A DNA stretch of 64,000 nucleotides from JAFGRU01 sp016934985 (GTDB lineage Bacteria; Desulfobacterota; Desulfuromonadia; Desulfuromonadales; JAAYDE01): the NCBI GenBank assembly GCA_963665045.2, contig CAXXJQ010000006.1, positions 124,001-188,000 of the forward strand. Direction: 5' to 3'. Shown piece after piece: positions 34,597-43,982 of the stretch. The position numbers and the translations under genes are program-made. The notes beneath the pieces were generated by a model. It saw only the letters and a program-made list of their open reading frames with translations, did not search any database and was not told the origin of the DNA. How positions within the stretch are numbered: the stretch's first letter is position 1; every line of letters starts with the position of its first letter.

Positions 34597-35192
34597 CGGA
34601 GTATTCCTTCAATTTACTAAGATTGTTACAAGCAAGCGATTATTCCAAGCATTATTCATGCCCCCCGGCCATCCATAACCCAGAAGGCATCTCAACCTGC
34701 TGAAAATAAACCAAAAAAATGACCATCCTGAAGTAGAAGGAAGATTTTTCGCGTCAAATTTTTGCCTACGTTTTTGCCCCATAGAGGGCATCTCCTGTTC
34801 CAAAATCAGTTACCAGCAAAAATATACGATAGGGAAAAAGCAACCTCGCCTTGCCCTGGTTTCAAGAGTTGCAAAAATGAATCGTTTTTTTTCATCCAAC
34901 AGTTGCAAAAATGCGAAAAAAATAACCTCATTTTTTGAAAAAAAATAAAATATCAAATTATTTCAATATGTTGATAAACATTCACTGGAAGGGAACTGTT
35001 GGCATTACTGATGCCTTGAGGAATCCATCAGGTTATGGGTCGCGAAAACAGAACAAACAATGGCTGGAGCCGCTCTTGGGAAGTGCGCTACCGAAAGCCG
35101 GTCAACCATTCAGGGCAATGGTCCGCATTACTTGAACGTTGCAACGCCTTTGGACGGGTGGCTACTCTATCAAACATTTAAGGGGATTTTGA

Positions 35193-36473
35193 ATGGACTG
35201 CAATGAACTGGATAATATTTCTCTAGTTGCAAAAGATCACGCCGAAAATCCGCGCAATTTTGGCATGCTTAGCGTTTTCAATGGTCACGCCCGCATAACG
35301 GGCCCCTGTGGAGACACCATGGAGTTCTGGCTTGCCATCAGGAACGCGCGTGTGGAACAGGTCTCTTTCGTCACTGACGGTTGCGCCCCTTCTCTGGCGG
35401 CCGGAAGCATGGCCACAAGCCTCGCACAGGGCAAACCAATTGCAGAAGCAATGAAAATCGGCCAACAGGATATCCTCAACGCGCTGGGCGGTCTGCCGAC
35501 GGAGTCGGAGCACTGTCCTTTGTTGGCCTCCAACACCCTGAAAGCTGCCTGCAAAAATTACCTTGGCATCAAACCCGGTGGGGAAGAACAACTGCCCTCC
35601 CCCACCAGCGGTGCAAAAAAGCCGGAAACTTCCCCAAAGCCCGGCTTAAACCGTAAGCCGCAAGAAAGCCAGGAGCATTTCGAAGAGCGACTTAAGCTCC
35701 AGGACAGGATGTCCAGCATTCGCCATAAGATAGTGGTTATGTCCGGCAAAGGGGGCGTTGGGAAAAGTACCGTGGCCGTAAATCTCGCAACCTCACTCGC
35801 CATGGCCGGGAAAAAGGTCGGGCTGCTGGATGTTGACATTCACGGACCCAGCATCCCCACTATGTTGGGCCTTGAAAAATCACTTCTTGAGGAAGGCGAG
35901 GATGGCCTCCTCCCCGTGCTCCAGGGGAACATGAAGGTCATGTCCATCGGTTTTCTGCTGGCAAGCCAGGATGATGCCGTCATCTGGCGCGGCCCGAGAA
36001 AAATGAAAGTGATTCAGCAGTTCCTCAGCGACGTGGCATGGGGGGAGTTGGATTATTTGATCATCGATTCTCCACCGGGGACTGGAGATGAACCTCTCTC
36101 CGTCTGTCAGTTGATCGAGAACCCGGACGGCGCGGTAATTGTAACCACCCCCCAGAAAGTCGCGGCGGTGGATGTTCGTAAATCCGTCACCTTCTGCCGC
36201 CAGTTGAACCTGCCGGTGATCGGCCTGGTGGAAAATATGGCCGGCTTCGCTTGCCCCAAATGCGGAGAGGTAACCCCCATCCTCTCCTCCGGCGCCGGCA
36301 GACGCCTCGCCGCGGATATGGATGTGAAATTTTTGGGTGCCATCCCTATCGACCCCGCAATCGCCTCAGCGGGCGATAACGGTGAGCCCTTTGTTGACTA
36401 TTTCAAAACCAGCCCGACAGCCAAGATCATTAAAGAGATAATTCAGGAGGTTCTTGATTTCAACAAGTCATAA
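35193..36473 (+). CDS. IscU-like scaffold fused to Mrp/NBP35-type P-loop ATPase
   Basis: The protein has 426 residues. Residues 1-125 are IscU/NifU-N-like with the three scaffold Cys in place (Cys39 in GPCGDT, Cys64 in DGCAPS, Cys108 in EHCPLL). Residues 125-175 form a Pro/Lys-rich linker. Residues 176-426 are an Mrp-type ATPase with SGKGGVGKS (184-192), DVDIHGPSIPTMLG and the CPKC motif near residue 350. Mrp proteins carry Fe-S clusters to target proteins. Joining scaffold and carrier in one chain would allow direct hand-over; this is inference. A ribosome site AGGGG precedes ATG 35193. It stands alone, followed by a terminator. Confidence 0.92.
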   Translation: MDCNELDNISLVAKDHAENPRNFGMLSVFNGHARITGPCGDTMEFWLAIRNARVEQVSFVTDGCAPSLAAGSMATSLAQGKPIAEAMKIGQQDILNALGGLPTESEHCPLLASNTLKAACKNYLGIKPGGEEQLPSPTSGAKKPETSPKPGLNRKPQESQEHFEERLKLQDRMSSIRHKIVVMSGKGGVGKSTVAVNLATSLAMAGKKVGLLDVDIHGPSIPTMLGLEKSLLEEGEDGLLPVLQGNMKVMSIGFLLASQDDAVIWRGPRKMKVIQQFLSDVAWGELDYLIIDSPPGTGDEPLSVCQLIENPDGAVIVTTPQKVAAVDVRKSVTFCRQLNLPVIGLVENMAGFACPKCGEVTPILSSGAGRRLAADMDVKFLGAIPIDPAIASAGDNGEPFVDYFKTSPTAKIIKEIIQEVLDFNKS

Positions 36474-36494
36474 TCGCCTTTCCAGCTTATTTAT

Positions 36495-36530
36495 AAAAAA
36501 AGGGCGGCCTAAAATAAGGCAGCCCTTTTT
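36495..36530. terminator. Terminator between the IscU-Mrp gene and the exported-protein operon
   Basis: AGGGCGGCCT and AGGCAGCCCT form a stem with one mismatch around AAAATA. A runs lie before it and TTTTT after, so it can act on both strands for the two convergent transcripts. Confidence 0.8.
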
Positions 36531-36551
36531 GACGTCCGAAGTTTTCCAGGA

Positions 36552-37610
36552 TCAGGGACAAATCACGATATCATGCACCGTCTGATTGCTTTTTCCAGCA
36601 TTGACCGTGACGGTACCATGTCTGGTTTGATTGGTAGCACCGGCAAACATAAAGACCTTGGAGTTGGGAGTGATCCGGAAACTGGCACTGCTGAGAATAC
36701 CCGTTGGTTTAACAGTCACAGCATGCGTGACATTGCCGTTATTATCAAAAATGACTTTCCCATTGGCCTTGATATAAGTCGTGCCGCTGTGAATTCCGAC
36801 CGCATCCAAAAGGATGATAACTTTACCCGCAGCCTGGGAACATTGTCCCGAAGCTGTCTCCACAGCGGGATCATCAAATGCCGGCAGGCCGGCCTGGGGC
36901 TTATCCTCTAAAGCAGGCAAGTCCCTGTTCAATTGCTTATCAATTTCTTTCTGCAGCCCAGGCTCATCCTGTTCGAGAGGCGCCCTGTCCAGGCCAGGCT
37001 CAGGCAAGGTCGGTTCCGGCAGGGTCGGTTCCGGCAGGTTCGGATATTGTTCGCCGCCATTATCCTGGTAGGGTTGAGGTTGCTGTTCATCCTGCCCATC
37101 GCCCTCGGGAAGAGGGGGAAGCTCCGGTGGCTGCTCGTTGTATTGCCTTTCAATTTCGGGATAAACGGGCGGCGCTTCGGGCAGCTGCGGCAGCGGTTCC
37201 TCGTTGTATTGGTTTTCGCCTTCCTGATAAGGAGGCTGTTCGAGTTGCTCAGGCGGCTCCTGATTATAATCCCTATCCCCTTCCTGGTAAGGAGGCGGTT
37301 CGAGCTGCTCAGGCGGCTCCTGATTATAATCCCGGTCCCCTTCCTGGTAAGGAGGTGGTTCGAGGGGCTCCGGCTGTTCCTCGTTATACTGTCCTTCACC
37401 TTCGGGAAGAGGTGGAAGTTCGGGTTGCTCCTGGTTGTATTGCCCTTCGTAGCCGGGATATGCGCCCTGCTCATTTTCCCGTCCCTGGTCATCGTAAATG
37501 TTTTGGGCGTAAAGGGGCATCTCCCCCTCTGCGGCAAAAGCCTGACCACCCATCCCGACCACAACATAGATCAGGAAAAAAACCGCGCTTAAAAAAACCG
37601 ATTTTTTCAT
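36552..37610 (-). CDS. Exported protein with 20-residue Pro/Glu/Tyr repeats
   Basis: The protein has 352 residues, last gene of the exported-protein operon. The signal peptide is residues 1-26 (ending AFA). Residues about 30-190 are repeats of the type YNQEPPEQLEPPPYQEGDRD. Two units are nearly identical at the DNA level (60-bp tandem repeat near 37240-37360), showing recent expansion. A linker with three copies of LPEPTLPEPxL follows, then a C-terminal domain (about 250-352) with Gly/Thr/Val strands and two Cys. The composition suggests an extended spacer or surface-exposed stalk. I do not recognise the C-terminal domain. Confidence 0.85.
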   Translation of the reverse strand: MKKSVFLSAVFFLIYVVVGMGGQAFAAEGEMPLYAQNIYDDQGRENEQGAYPGYEGQYNQEQPELPPLPEGEGQYNEEQPEPLEPPPYQEGDRDYNQEPPEQLEPPPYQEGDRDYNQEPPEQLEQPPYQEGENQYNEEPLPQLPEAPPVYPEIERQYNEQPPELPPLPEGDGQDEQQPQPYQDNGGEQYPNLPEPTLPEPTLPEPGLDRAPLEQDEPGLQKEIDKQLNRDLPALEDKPQAGLPAFDDPAVETASGQCSQAAGKVIILLDAVGIHSGTTYIKANGKVIFDNNGNVTHAVTVKPTGILSSASFRITPNSKVFMFAGATNQTRHGTVTVNAGKSNQTVHDIVICP

Positions 37611-37676
37611 GTTTCGACGTCCCTTTCATCGTCCTTGAATAGGTTGGCAACAAAAAGCCATCTGAATTTTACATTT

Positions 37677-39644
37677 TTACAACAGCTCCTGCAATTTGTT
37701 GATGATGCTTTCGGTCGGCGCACAGTAGATGTAAGCGCCATCCAGGGAGCGCCAGTTCTCTTCTGCCATCTTGCCAAGTTTTTTGTGGTGATAAATGAGG
37801 CGGTACTGAACCTTGTCGTTGTCGGCATCCCGATAGATGACCTTGTTGACCAGCGGTTCGCCACCCGCCTGGGAAATGGCCAGGCCCTTCTTGTCGGTGT
37901 AGGTCTTTCCGAAGCGCTTGTAGCGCAACTCCACACTTACGCGGGCAACATTCATATCTCCCAGTTCGTCGAGGTCAGCTTCGGCTTCAACCACCAACGG
38001 GACTACGGGAGCCGACAGGGTCACGGCCATGAGCTCGCCCTGCTGCCAGCGCGGTGTCTTGGGATAGAGGTGGCCGCCGCGCAGACTCCACTGAGTGGCG
38101 TATTCGAAATTCTGGGCGTCGTCCCCCATGCGGGCGAAGGTCAGGGTCGCGGTCTGGCCGTTGCTTTCCAGGTACTTGCGGTCAATGGTCAGCTCGTCGA
38201 TGAAAGGACGCTGGTCCTTGCGGGGAACCCGCACCTGGACGGTGGCGTAGTTGACCATCTCCTTGAAAATATCGTAGGCCTCATTGTCGATGACGAAACG
38301 CATTTCGCGGCGCTGGAAGAACGGATCGTCGAGGTTGACCTCGGTGACAAGCTTGGGATTGTCCTTGAACTTGCTGTACCAGGCGCCGACATTGCCGGTC
38401 ATGGTGTGGTGCTCGTAACGGGCCATGACCTTTTTCAGGTTGAGCACCTGCTTCGATTTACGCCGGATTTCCTTGCGCTGAAACACGGTGTAAGAATACT
38501 TCTTGACCTTGGCCGCCTCCTTGCGACGCGCCGCTTCGGCCTCTTTGTCCTTTTCGCCGTCTTCCGCGGTCAACTCCTCGTCCGTCGGCTCACCGAGGCG
38601 CTTCTGCATATCGAAAAAGGATTCGAGGACGATCTTGTGGAGACCGCTTTCGACGATCTCTTTGTCGGCATCCGGCACATGCTGGACGTAATCGAAGGTG
38701 ACCACGCCGCTTTCCTGGAGGAAATCGAGGGTACGGCTCTGCTCCTCTTCGGTAAGAACGGTGGTTTTTTTGGTGCTGATGTGCAGCGGATTATACCATT
38801 TGGGATTCCAGTAACGCTTGCTGGTGGTTTTCTTCTCCCGGTTGTGGGTGTACTCGCTTTCAATTTCGTTGTACTTGTCGTAATCGATAATCACCTTGAC
38901 GTCATAGGCGGGCAATTTGACCACGTATTTGAGATCGAAGACAACCGACACCTGGGTGGTCGGCTGCTCGAAGCTCTTGGCCAGCAGGGTCGCCCCGTAG
39001 GCGTCGAGACGCGCTGCCACCGCAACCTGCTGCCCTTCCATGACCGGGGCCTTGCCGCTGGTGATCAGAGTCGAGGTAAAACCCTTGTCTCCGAGAATGG
39101 CGGAGACCACGTTGAAGCTGTTGCCCTCGGCACCCACTTCCAAAGGAACCGCGCCCATGAGCTTGGCCCCCTTAACCTCCTTCTTAAGGGCTTTGGCAAG
39201 TTCTTTGACCTGCGCCTGAGTCAGCCCGTACTCCACCATGAAATGAAGGACCGCCCCTTCAGCCCCGCCGTCGGCCTTGCTCTTGTCGGTGACAAAGCGG
39301 ATCATGGAAAATCGGGGCAGGCCGTCCGGATGCAGTGAGATATGTGGATTGGCCGGCAGATAATAATAGTTGCTGCTGGTTTTGGCAGGATCGTTGGTAG
39401 CCGTCGGGAAACAGCGTACCGTGGTCCCGTCCTTTAGCTTGATGTCAACGTGACGGCCATACTGGATGCCGCCGACTTCCTTGACTGCGCTGGTCGAAGG
39501 GACGGTCAGGGTCGACTGCAACTGCAGCGGTTTGAGCTGACGCTGATACTGAAGCTGAGCTTTGTTTCCGCTTTTTGCCCATCCGGGCGAGGACAAAACC
39601 ACCGCCGTCAGGACCATCAATCCTGTTGCCAGAAAATGTCTCAT
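37677..39644 (-). CDS. Exported YYLP-family paralogue 5
   Basis: The product has 655 residues from ATG 39644, which has the better ribosome site (GGAAGG); an upstream in-frame start adds 12. A signal peptide ending GWA comes first. The N-module (about 70-250) shares with its neighbours NYYYLPANP, RFSMIRFV, VLHFMVEYGL, LGDKGFTSTLITSGKAPVME and a VSVVFDLKY strand. A charged, Lys/Glu-rich middle follows (about 300-400). The C-module (about 410-655) has WYSKFKDNP, VNLDDPFFQRREMRFVIDN and TQWSLRGGHLYP. No enzyme motif is visible. It probably acts in the periplasm or outside. The family is unknown to me. Confidence 0.88.
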   Translation of the reverse strand: MRHFLATGLMVLTAVVLSSPGWAKSGNKAQLQYQRQLKPLQLQSTLTVPSTSAVKEVGGIQYGRHVDIKLKDGTTVRCFPTATNDPAKTSSNYYYLPANPHISLHPDGLPRFSMIRFVTDKSKADGGAEGAVLHFMVEYGLTQAQVKELAKALKKEVKGAKLMGAVPLEVGAEGNSFNVVSAILGDKGFTSTLITSGKAPVMEGQQVAVAARLDAYGATLLAKSFEQPTTQVSVVFDLKYVVKLPAYDVKVIIDYDKYNEIESEYTHNREKKTTSKRYWNPKWYNPLHISTKKTTVLTEEEQSRTLDFLQESGVVTFDYVQHVPDADKEIVESGLHKIVLESFFDMQKRLGEPTDEELTAEDGEKDKEAEAARRKEAAKVKKYSYTVFQRKEIRRKSKQVLNLKKVMARYEHHTMTGNVGAWYSKFKDNPKLVTEVNLDDPFFQRREMRFVIDNEAYDIFKEMVNYATVQVRVPRKDQRPFIDELTIDRKYLESNGQTATLTFARMGDDAQNFEYATQWSLRGGHLYPKTPRWQQGELMAVTLSAPVVPLVVEAEADLDELGDMNVARVSVELRYKRFGKTYTDKKGLAISQAGGEPLVNKVIYRDADNDKVQYRLIYHHKKLGKMAEENWRSLDGAYIYCAPTESIINKLQELL

Positions 39645-39707
39645 TTTTCTCATCCTTCCTTTATTAACCGATTTTTTCATCTCATTGCCTTACAGCTTTA
39701 GCCTGGT

Positions 39708-41471
39708 TCAGCGTGGCGGTGTCAGCACCAGGTAGGTATCTTCCAAAAGTTGCCACTCGCCCTTGATGGCCTGGCCGTTGGCGGGGTACCAGTTGACCCG
39801 GTATTTCACCTGGGAACGGGGGTCGTGAAACACTACCGAACTGGATACCGACTCGGCATCGGTGGAGCGCATCACAGCCAGACGCTGTTTCTTCTCCTTG
39901 CCGAAAATTTTGAAGCTAACTTCAAGCATGGCGCTGCGCATGCCGGCATCCTCGAACAGGAAGCGGTCGGCATCGACCTCCAGATCGAGGCGGGTCAGGG
40001 GCGGCGCGATAGTGACGATGGGATCGCTGCTCTGCCGCCAGGAGGTTCCATCTTTGGGATCGCTGACGGTGCTGCTCCCCTTGATGCTCCAGGTAGTGCG
40101 GTAATCGTAATCGAGCCAGCTCGCATCCTTCTGGCCCAGGCGGGCGTAACGCCAGGATTTGCTGAGACGCCCCTCGCGAATGTCCTCGCGGGTGAAAATC
40201 AACTCGCCGGTAGCGTCGGCATGGTCCGCATAGGCCTTGCGAATAGCCACGCCGGAAAAATTCATCATTTGTTGGAAGACATCGCTGTAATCGCCGTCGA
40301 TGCGGAAATAGACATCCCGTTTCTGGAAAGCCGGATCGGCGAGATTGACCACCCGGAACATGTCGGGATTGTTTTTGAACTCCTCATAAAGACCGGAGAT
40401 GTTGCCCGCTGTATCGACCGCGACCTTGACCACGGCGCGCCGCGTCAGGTTGATGTTGAAGACCGCGCGCTGAATGTCCTCGCGCTTTTTGATGACATAC
40501 TGATTGTCGGTATAATACTTCTGGTTACCGGTGCCGGTGAAAAGCTTGGCCAGCCACCCCTTCTGCTGGCGACCCTTGAGCTGTCCCTTCTCCACGGCTT
40601 TTTCCTTTTCGGGAATGGCGGTAAAACCGGTCTTCTGATCGAATATGATCTCGGTCAGCTTGCCGGCGCAGAGGTCGACCAGGGACTGCATGGCCTTGTT
40701 GGCCGCTTCGTCCGGCAGACGGTCGAGGATATCGATGTTGATCACGCCGTTGCGTACCAGTTCGTCAGTGATGTCCCGGATCTGGCGCTTGGTGTAATCC
40801 TCCTGTTTGTTCTGGACCTTGGAATAGTGTTCGTAGACGGTGGAGATATCCGCCTGGATTTTCGCCTCGAAACTCGGCAGGACCGCCTCGTAATAGGTGC
40901 GCAGGGCCACCGACACATCCGACGTCGGCTTGCTGAGGGACTCCCAGAGCAGCGTCGCCCCATGGGGGGTGAGAGTCGCGGCCACGGCCGCCTTGGAACC
41001 CGGCGTTACCGGAGCTCGTCCGCTGGAGATGAGACTGCGGGTGAACCCTTTATCCGAAAGGGTTCCGGAAATGACGCTGAAGCTCCCTTCGCTTTCCTGA
41101 TGAAGTGGCACCGGGCCGAGAAGCTTGGCCCCGGATTTTTCCTTTTTGAGGGCTTCTTTGAGTTCCGCCAACTCGTCCGGGGGAAGGCTGAAGGTGATGA
41201 GCATGTGAAGAAGTCCGCCGCTGGTCTCCCCCTGCGGATCAACGAATTTCACCACGGACAGTTCCGCCCCGCCATCGTTCCGGGTCGAAACCCGCGGCGC
41301 GGTGGGAAGATAATAGTAGCTCTTCGAATCCTTGGCATCCTGGAGAAGAAGCACACCGTTGACCTCCAGTTGACCCGATTCATAATTGACCAGGGCCAGG
41401 GCCGGATTCATCCCCCCGCTCACCAGCAGGCCGGCAACAAGCAGACCGATTAATACCAGACATTTGCGCAT
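39708..41471 (-). CDS. Exported YYLP-family paralogue 4
   Basis: The product has 587 residues from ATG 41471 (ribosome site AAGGAGG). A signal peptide ends near residue 25 (NPALA). The N-module has SYYYLPTAPRVSTRNDGG, LLHMLITFSL, SDKGFTRSLISSGRAPV and GATLLWESLSKPTSDVSVAL. The middle region is helical (ITDELVRNGVINIDILDRL). The C-module has GLYEEFKNNPDMFRVVNLADP, FQKRDVYFRIDGDYSDVF, a TTWSIKGSS strand and an ending VKYRVNWYP ... EDTYLVLTPP. It is the clearest representative of the shared two-module design and is directly downstream of paralogue 3. Function unknown. Confidence 0.88.
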   Translation of the reverse strand: MRKCLVLIGLLVAGLLVSGGMNPALALVNYESGQLEVNGVLLLQDAKDSKSYYYLPTAPRVSTRNDGGAELSVVKFVDPQGETSGGLLHMLITFSLPPDELAELKEALKKEKSGAKLLGPVPLHQESEGSFSVISGTLSDKGFTRSLISSGRAPVTPGSKAAVAATLTPHGATLLWESLSKPTSDVSVALRTYYEAVLPSFEAKIQADISTVYEHYSKVQNKQEDYTKRQIRDITDELVRNGVINIDILDRLPDEAANKAMQSLVDLCAGKLTEIIFDQKTGFTAIPEKEKAVEKGQLKGRQQKGWLAKLFTGTGNQKYYTDNQYVIKKREDIQRAVFNINLTRRAVVKVAVDTAGNISGLYEEFKNNPDMFRVVNLADPAFQKRDVYFRIDGDYSDVFQQMMNFSGVAIRKAYADHADATGELIFTREDIREGRLSKSWRYARLGQKDASWLDYDYRTTWSIKGSSTVSDPKDGTSWRQSSDPIVTIAPPLTRLDLEVDADRFLFEDAGMRSAMLEVSFKIFGKEKKQRLAVMRSTDAESVSSSVVFHDPRSQVKYRVNWYPANGQAIKGEWQLLEDTYLVLTPPR

Positions 41472-41473
41472 GA

Positions 41474-43882
41474 TCAAGCACCTCCTTTCGGAAGTTCATC
41501 CCAGTAAACAATATTCCCTTCCAGAGACTCCTCTGCGGTGAGGTTTTTGCCGCCGGAAAGGTGCCAGGTGATGGCGACCTGGACATCGGGATTAGCAGGG
41601 TCCTCGGGAATATCAAGAACCAGGGCAGGTGCCGGTCCCCGGTTGCGGATGGTCACCTGGTTCTTGACCGGCTTGTCGTTGATCATGCTGGTGACGGTCA
41701 CCACGGCATGGCGGACGCCAGCTTTGGTGAGAGCCCTGCCGCTGCCTTCGATGGTCACAGTGCGGTAGCGATGGGGAGGCTGGAGAGCGAGCATGGGGGT
41801 GTCGGTCTCCTGCCAGGGGGTGCGTATCTCCACCCCGCCGTGGAAGGACCAGAGGGTCTCGAACTTGTAATCGAGCCAGCGGCTACGATCGTCATCCCCC
41901 TTGTAGCCGTAGCCGAGGGAGAAGGAGTTGCCCTGGGCATTGAATTTTTCCGGGGTGATAACCACTTCGTCGCTGGTCACGTCGCCCGACTGATGCTGTT
42001 TTTTGAGCTTGACGGTAACAAAATTGAGATGGCGGGTGAAGGTGGTCGCATCCTGACCATCGAGGGTCACCAGAACCTCGCGCTGTTTGAAAACCGGGTC
42101 GTCAATGGTAACGGCACGGAAAATTTGGGGGTCGTTCCCATAGCGCTTATAAAGCGAGCCGATGTTCTCGGCCATGGCAAAGGCCTGCAGTTCGGTGCGG
42201 TAATGGTTCATCTGGTAGACCAGTTTGCCGCTGCGCTTGATCTTCTTCATCTTATAGGAAGCCACCAGTGAAAACCCGGGGCTGCCATTGGAACGGCTGC
42301 TTGCCGCGGTACCAGGGCGTGAGGTTGTAGTACGCCGCGGCGTCGTGGTGCGGCTGCTTGCCGTGGAGGCGGCAGGACTTGTCGCCGCCGTCGAACTGCT
42401 CTGGCTGGGGGAAGAAGCTGAAGTCGCCGCCACCGGCTGCGAGGTCGTACTCGTCGAGGATGCGGCGGCAGGCACGGTGGAAGATGTGCTGGACTGGGTG
42501 GCCAGGGGAGAAGAGGCCGTGCTCGAGACGCCACTCGCTGCCAGACGGTCCCTCAACATACGGATACGGCCGCTGACCTCGCTGGCACGGGAGCCTGTGG
42601 GGTTGTGATCAGCCTGGTAGTCTTCATAGGCGATCAACGCCTCTTCGATTGCATCCGCCGGGAATCCCGCGGAGCGGGCCTCTTCGTAACGCCGGCGGGC
42701 CCGGTTGTAAGCCTCGCTGGCTGATTCAACCTGAGTCTCACCGGAAGTTGCCTGGCTGGCCCCACCCTCACTCTGGCCGGAATCCGAAACCGCAACCCCG
42801 GACTCTCCGATACCGGGGATGATCCCTTCGGCATGAGCCTCGGCAACCAGAAAATGCATGATCGCAGCCCAGAAATCGATACCGGCATAGCCGGGATCGG
42901 TCTCCATAAAACTGGTACGGCGGGTTGTCGAACTGGAAGTGGAGGCTCGGGCTGCAGTCGAGTCCTTGAGCATCTTGGCCGCCTGGTTGAGACTGTCGTA
43001 ACTGCCTTTCTCCGCCGCCGCCTTGGTCAACTCATCGTTGGAAGCAGGGACAAACATGGCCTCCAGCAGCTTGTTGTTGACACTGGTAAGGATACCTTCC
43101 AGGGTCGCGTCTTTCCCTTTGGTGGTAATCTTGACGGCCCCGGTCTGACGCAGCTCCTGAAAAAGGATGTCGACATCCGCGCCGAACCACGCATACTTGA
43201 CACCGGCCTTGACGTTGTGATGGCTGGCCACCCGGGCCCAATCCGCTTCAAGGGTCGCCTCAAAAGGCTCGCGCACGCCGGCAAACTGCATATCGAAGAC
43301 CAGGGAAATATCCGGCGTGTCGGTTTGAAAACTTTCCCACAGGATCTCAGCCCCTTCGCGGGTCAGGGCCATGGACACGGCTGCTTTCTGCCCCTCCATG
43401 AGGGGCGCCTTGCCGACCGCCACGGTCCTGGTTGTGGTGATGTTCCCTTCCGTAAAAGAGGTGATGAGGGCAAAGCTGCCCTTGCGGTAGACAATGGGAC
43501 CGTCGATGGAGGCGTCAGGGTATTTTTCCTGAAGACCTTTTTCGGCCTCTTTGACTTGGCTCTCATCAGCACCGTAGGTTACCAGAAAGTGAACGATTCC
43601 ACCACCTTCAGCCTTATTGGTGCCAGCCTTGCCGGTCTTTTCGGTGCGGGCGTATTTAAGAAAGGAAAACTGGGGGCGGCCATTTTTGGTCGCCAGACGA
43701 GGATTGTCCGGAAGGTAATAAAAGGTGTTGGCGTCTTTCAAAGCCTGGTAACAGATGAGATCCCCACATTTCACCATCTTGTCGAGGTTGATCTCCTGGG
43801 CTTCGGCAAACCCGCTGCCTAACAGCCCCAGGACTGCCAGGCTCCAGACGATGTGTCGCAAGCCTGAAAGCATCTTTTTCAT
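41474..43882 (-). CDS. Exported YYLP-family paralogue 3, with Ser/Thr-rich linker
   Basis: The protein has 802 residues. The signal peptide ends near residue 28 (FAEA). The N-module has TFYYLPDNPRLATKNGRP, GGIVHFLVTYG, TTRTVAVGKAPLMEGQKAAV, GAEILWESFQTDTPDISLVF. A long Ala/Ser/Thr-rich linker (about 430-545) holds many SST and TTS runs and looks disordered. The C-module has GSLYKRYGNDPQIFRAVTI, DDPVFKQREVLVTLDGQDA, RWLDYKFETLWSFHGG. It differs from its paralogues mainly by the linker. It begins 100 bases after the previous gene. Function unknown. Confidence 0.88.
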   Translation of the reverse strand: MKKMLSGLRHIVWSLAVLGLLGSGFAEAQEINLDKMVKCGDLICYQALKDANTFYYLPDNPRLATKNGRPQFSFLKYARTEKTGKAGTNKAEGGGIVHFLVTYGADESQVKEAEKGLQEKYPDASIDGPIVYRKGSFALITSFTEGNITTTRTVAVGKAPLMEGQKAAVSMALTREGAEILWESFQTDTPDISLVFDMQFAGVREPFEATLEADWARVASHHNVKAGVKYAWFGADVDILFQELRQTGAVKITTKGKDATLEGILTSVNNKLLEAMFVPASNDELTKAAAEKGSYDSLNQAAKMLKDSTAARASTSSSTTRRTSFMETDPGYAGIDFWAAIMHFLVAEAHAEGIIPGIGESGVAVSDSGQSEGGASQATSGETQVESASEAYNRARRRYEEARSAGFPADAIEEALIAYEDYQADHNPTGSRASEVSGRIRMLRDRLAASGVSSTASSPLATQSSTSSTVPAAASSTSTTSQPVAATSASSPSQSSSTAATSPAASTASSRTTTPRRTTTSRPGTAASSRSNGSPGFSLVASYKMKKIKRSGKLVYQMNHYRTELQAFAMAENIGSLYKRYGNDPQIFRAVTIDDPVFKQREVLVTLDGQDATTFTRHLNFVTVKLKKQHQSGDVTSDEVVITPEKFNAQGNSFSLGYGYKGDDDRSRWLDYKFETLWSFHGGVEIRTPWQETDTPMLALQPPHRYRTVTIEGSGRALTKAGVRHAVVTVTSMINDKPVKNQVTIRNRGPAPALVLDIPEDPANPDVQVAITWHLSGGKNLTAEESLEGNIVYWDELPKGGA

Positions 43883-43982
43883 TTTTCCTCCCTTTTCTGC
43901 GGCCTTTTAACTATGCAAAAAATTAAATTATCCTGTTCTGTCAAGCACTCACCGGAGGTACAGAACATTCAAACAACGGTTT

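Noticed and set aside
37200..37440. Possible CRISPR or satellite array
   Set aside because: The regular 60-bp period is coding, in frame with a signal-peptide protein, and has no spacers.
37635..39338. 567-codon plus-strand ORF antisense to the exported YYLP paralogue 5
   Set aside because: The minus-strand gene has a signal peptide and paralogues in the operon. The plus-strand frame is a GC-bias shadow.
39750..41453. 567-codon plus-strand ORF antisense to YYLP paralogue 4
   Set aside because: Shadow of a gene with clear paralogues and a ribosome site on the other strand.
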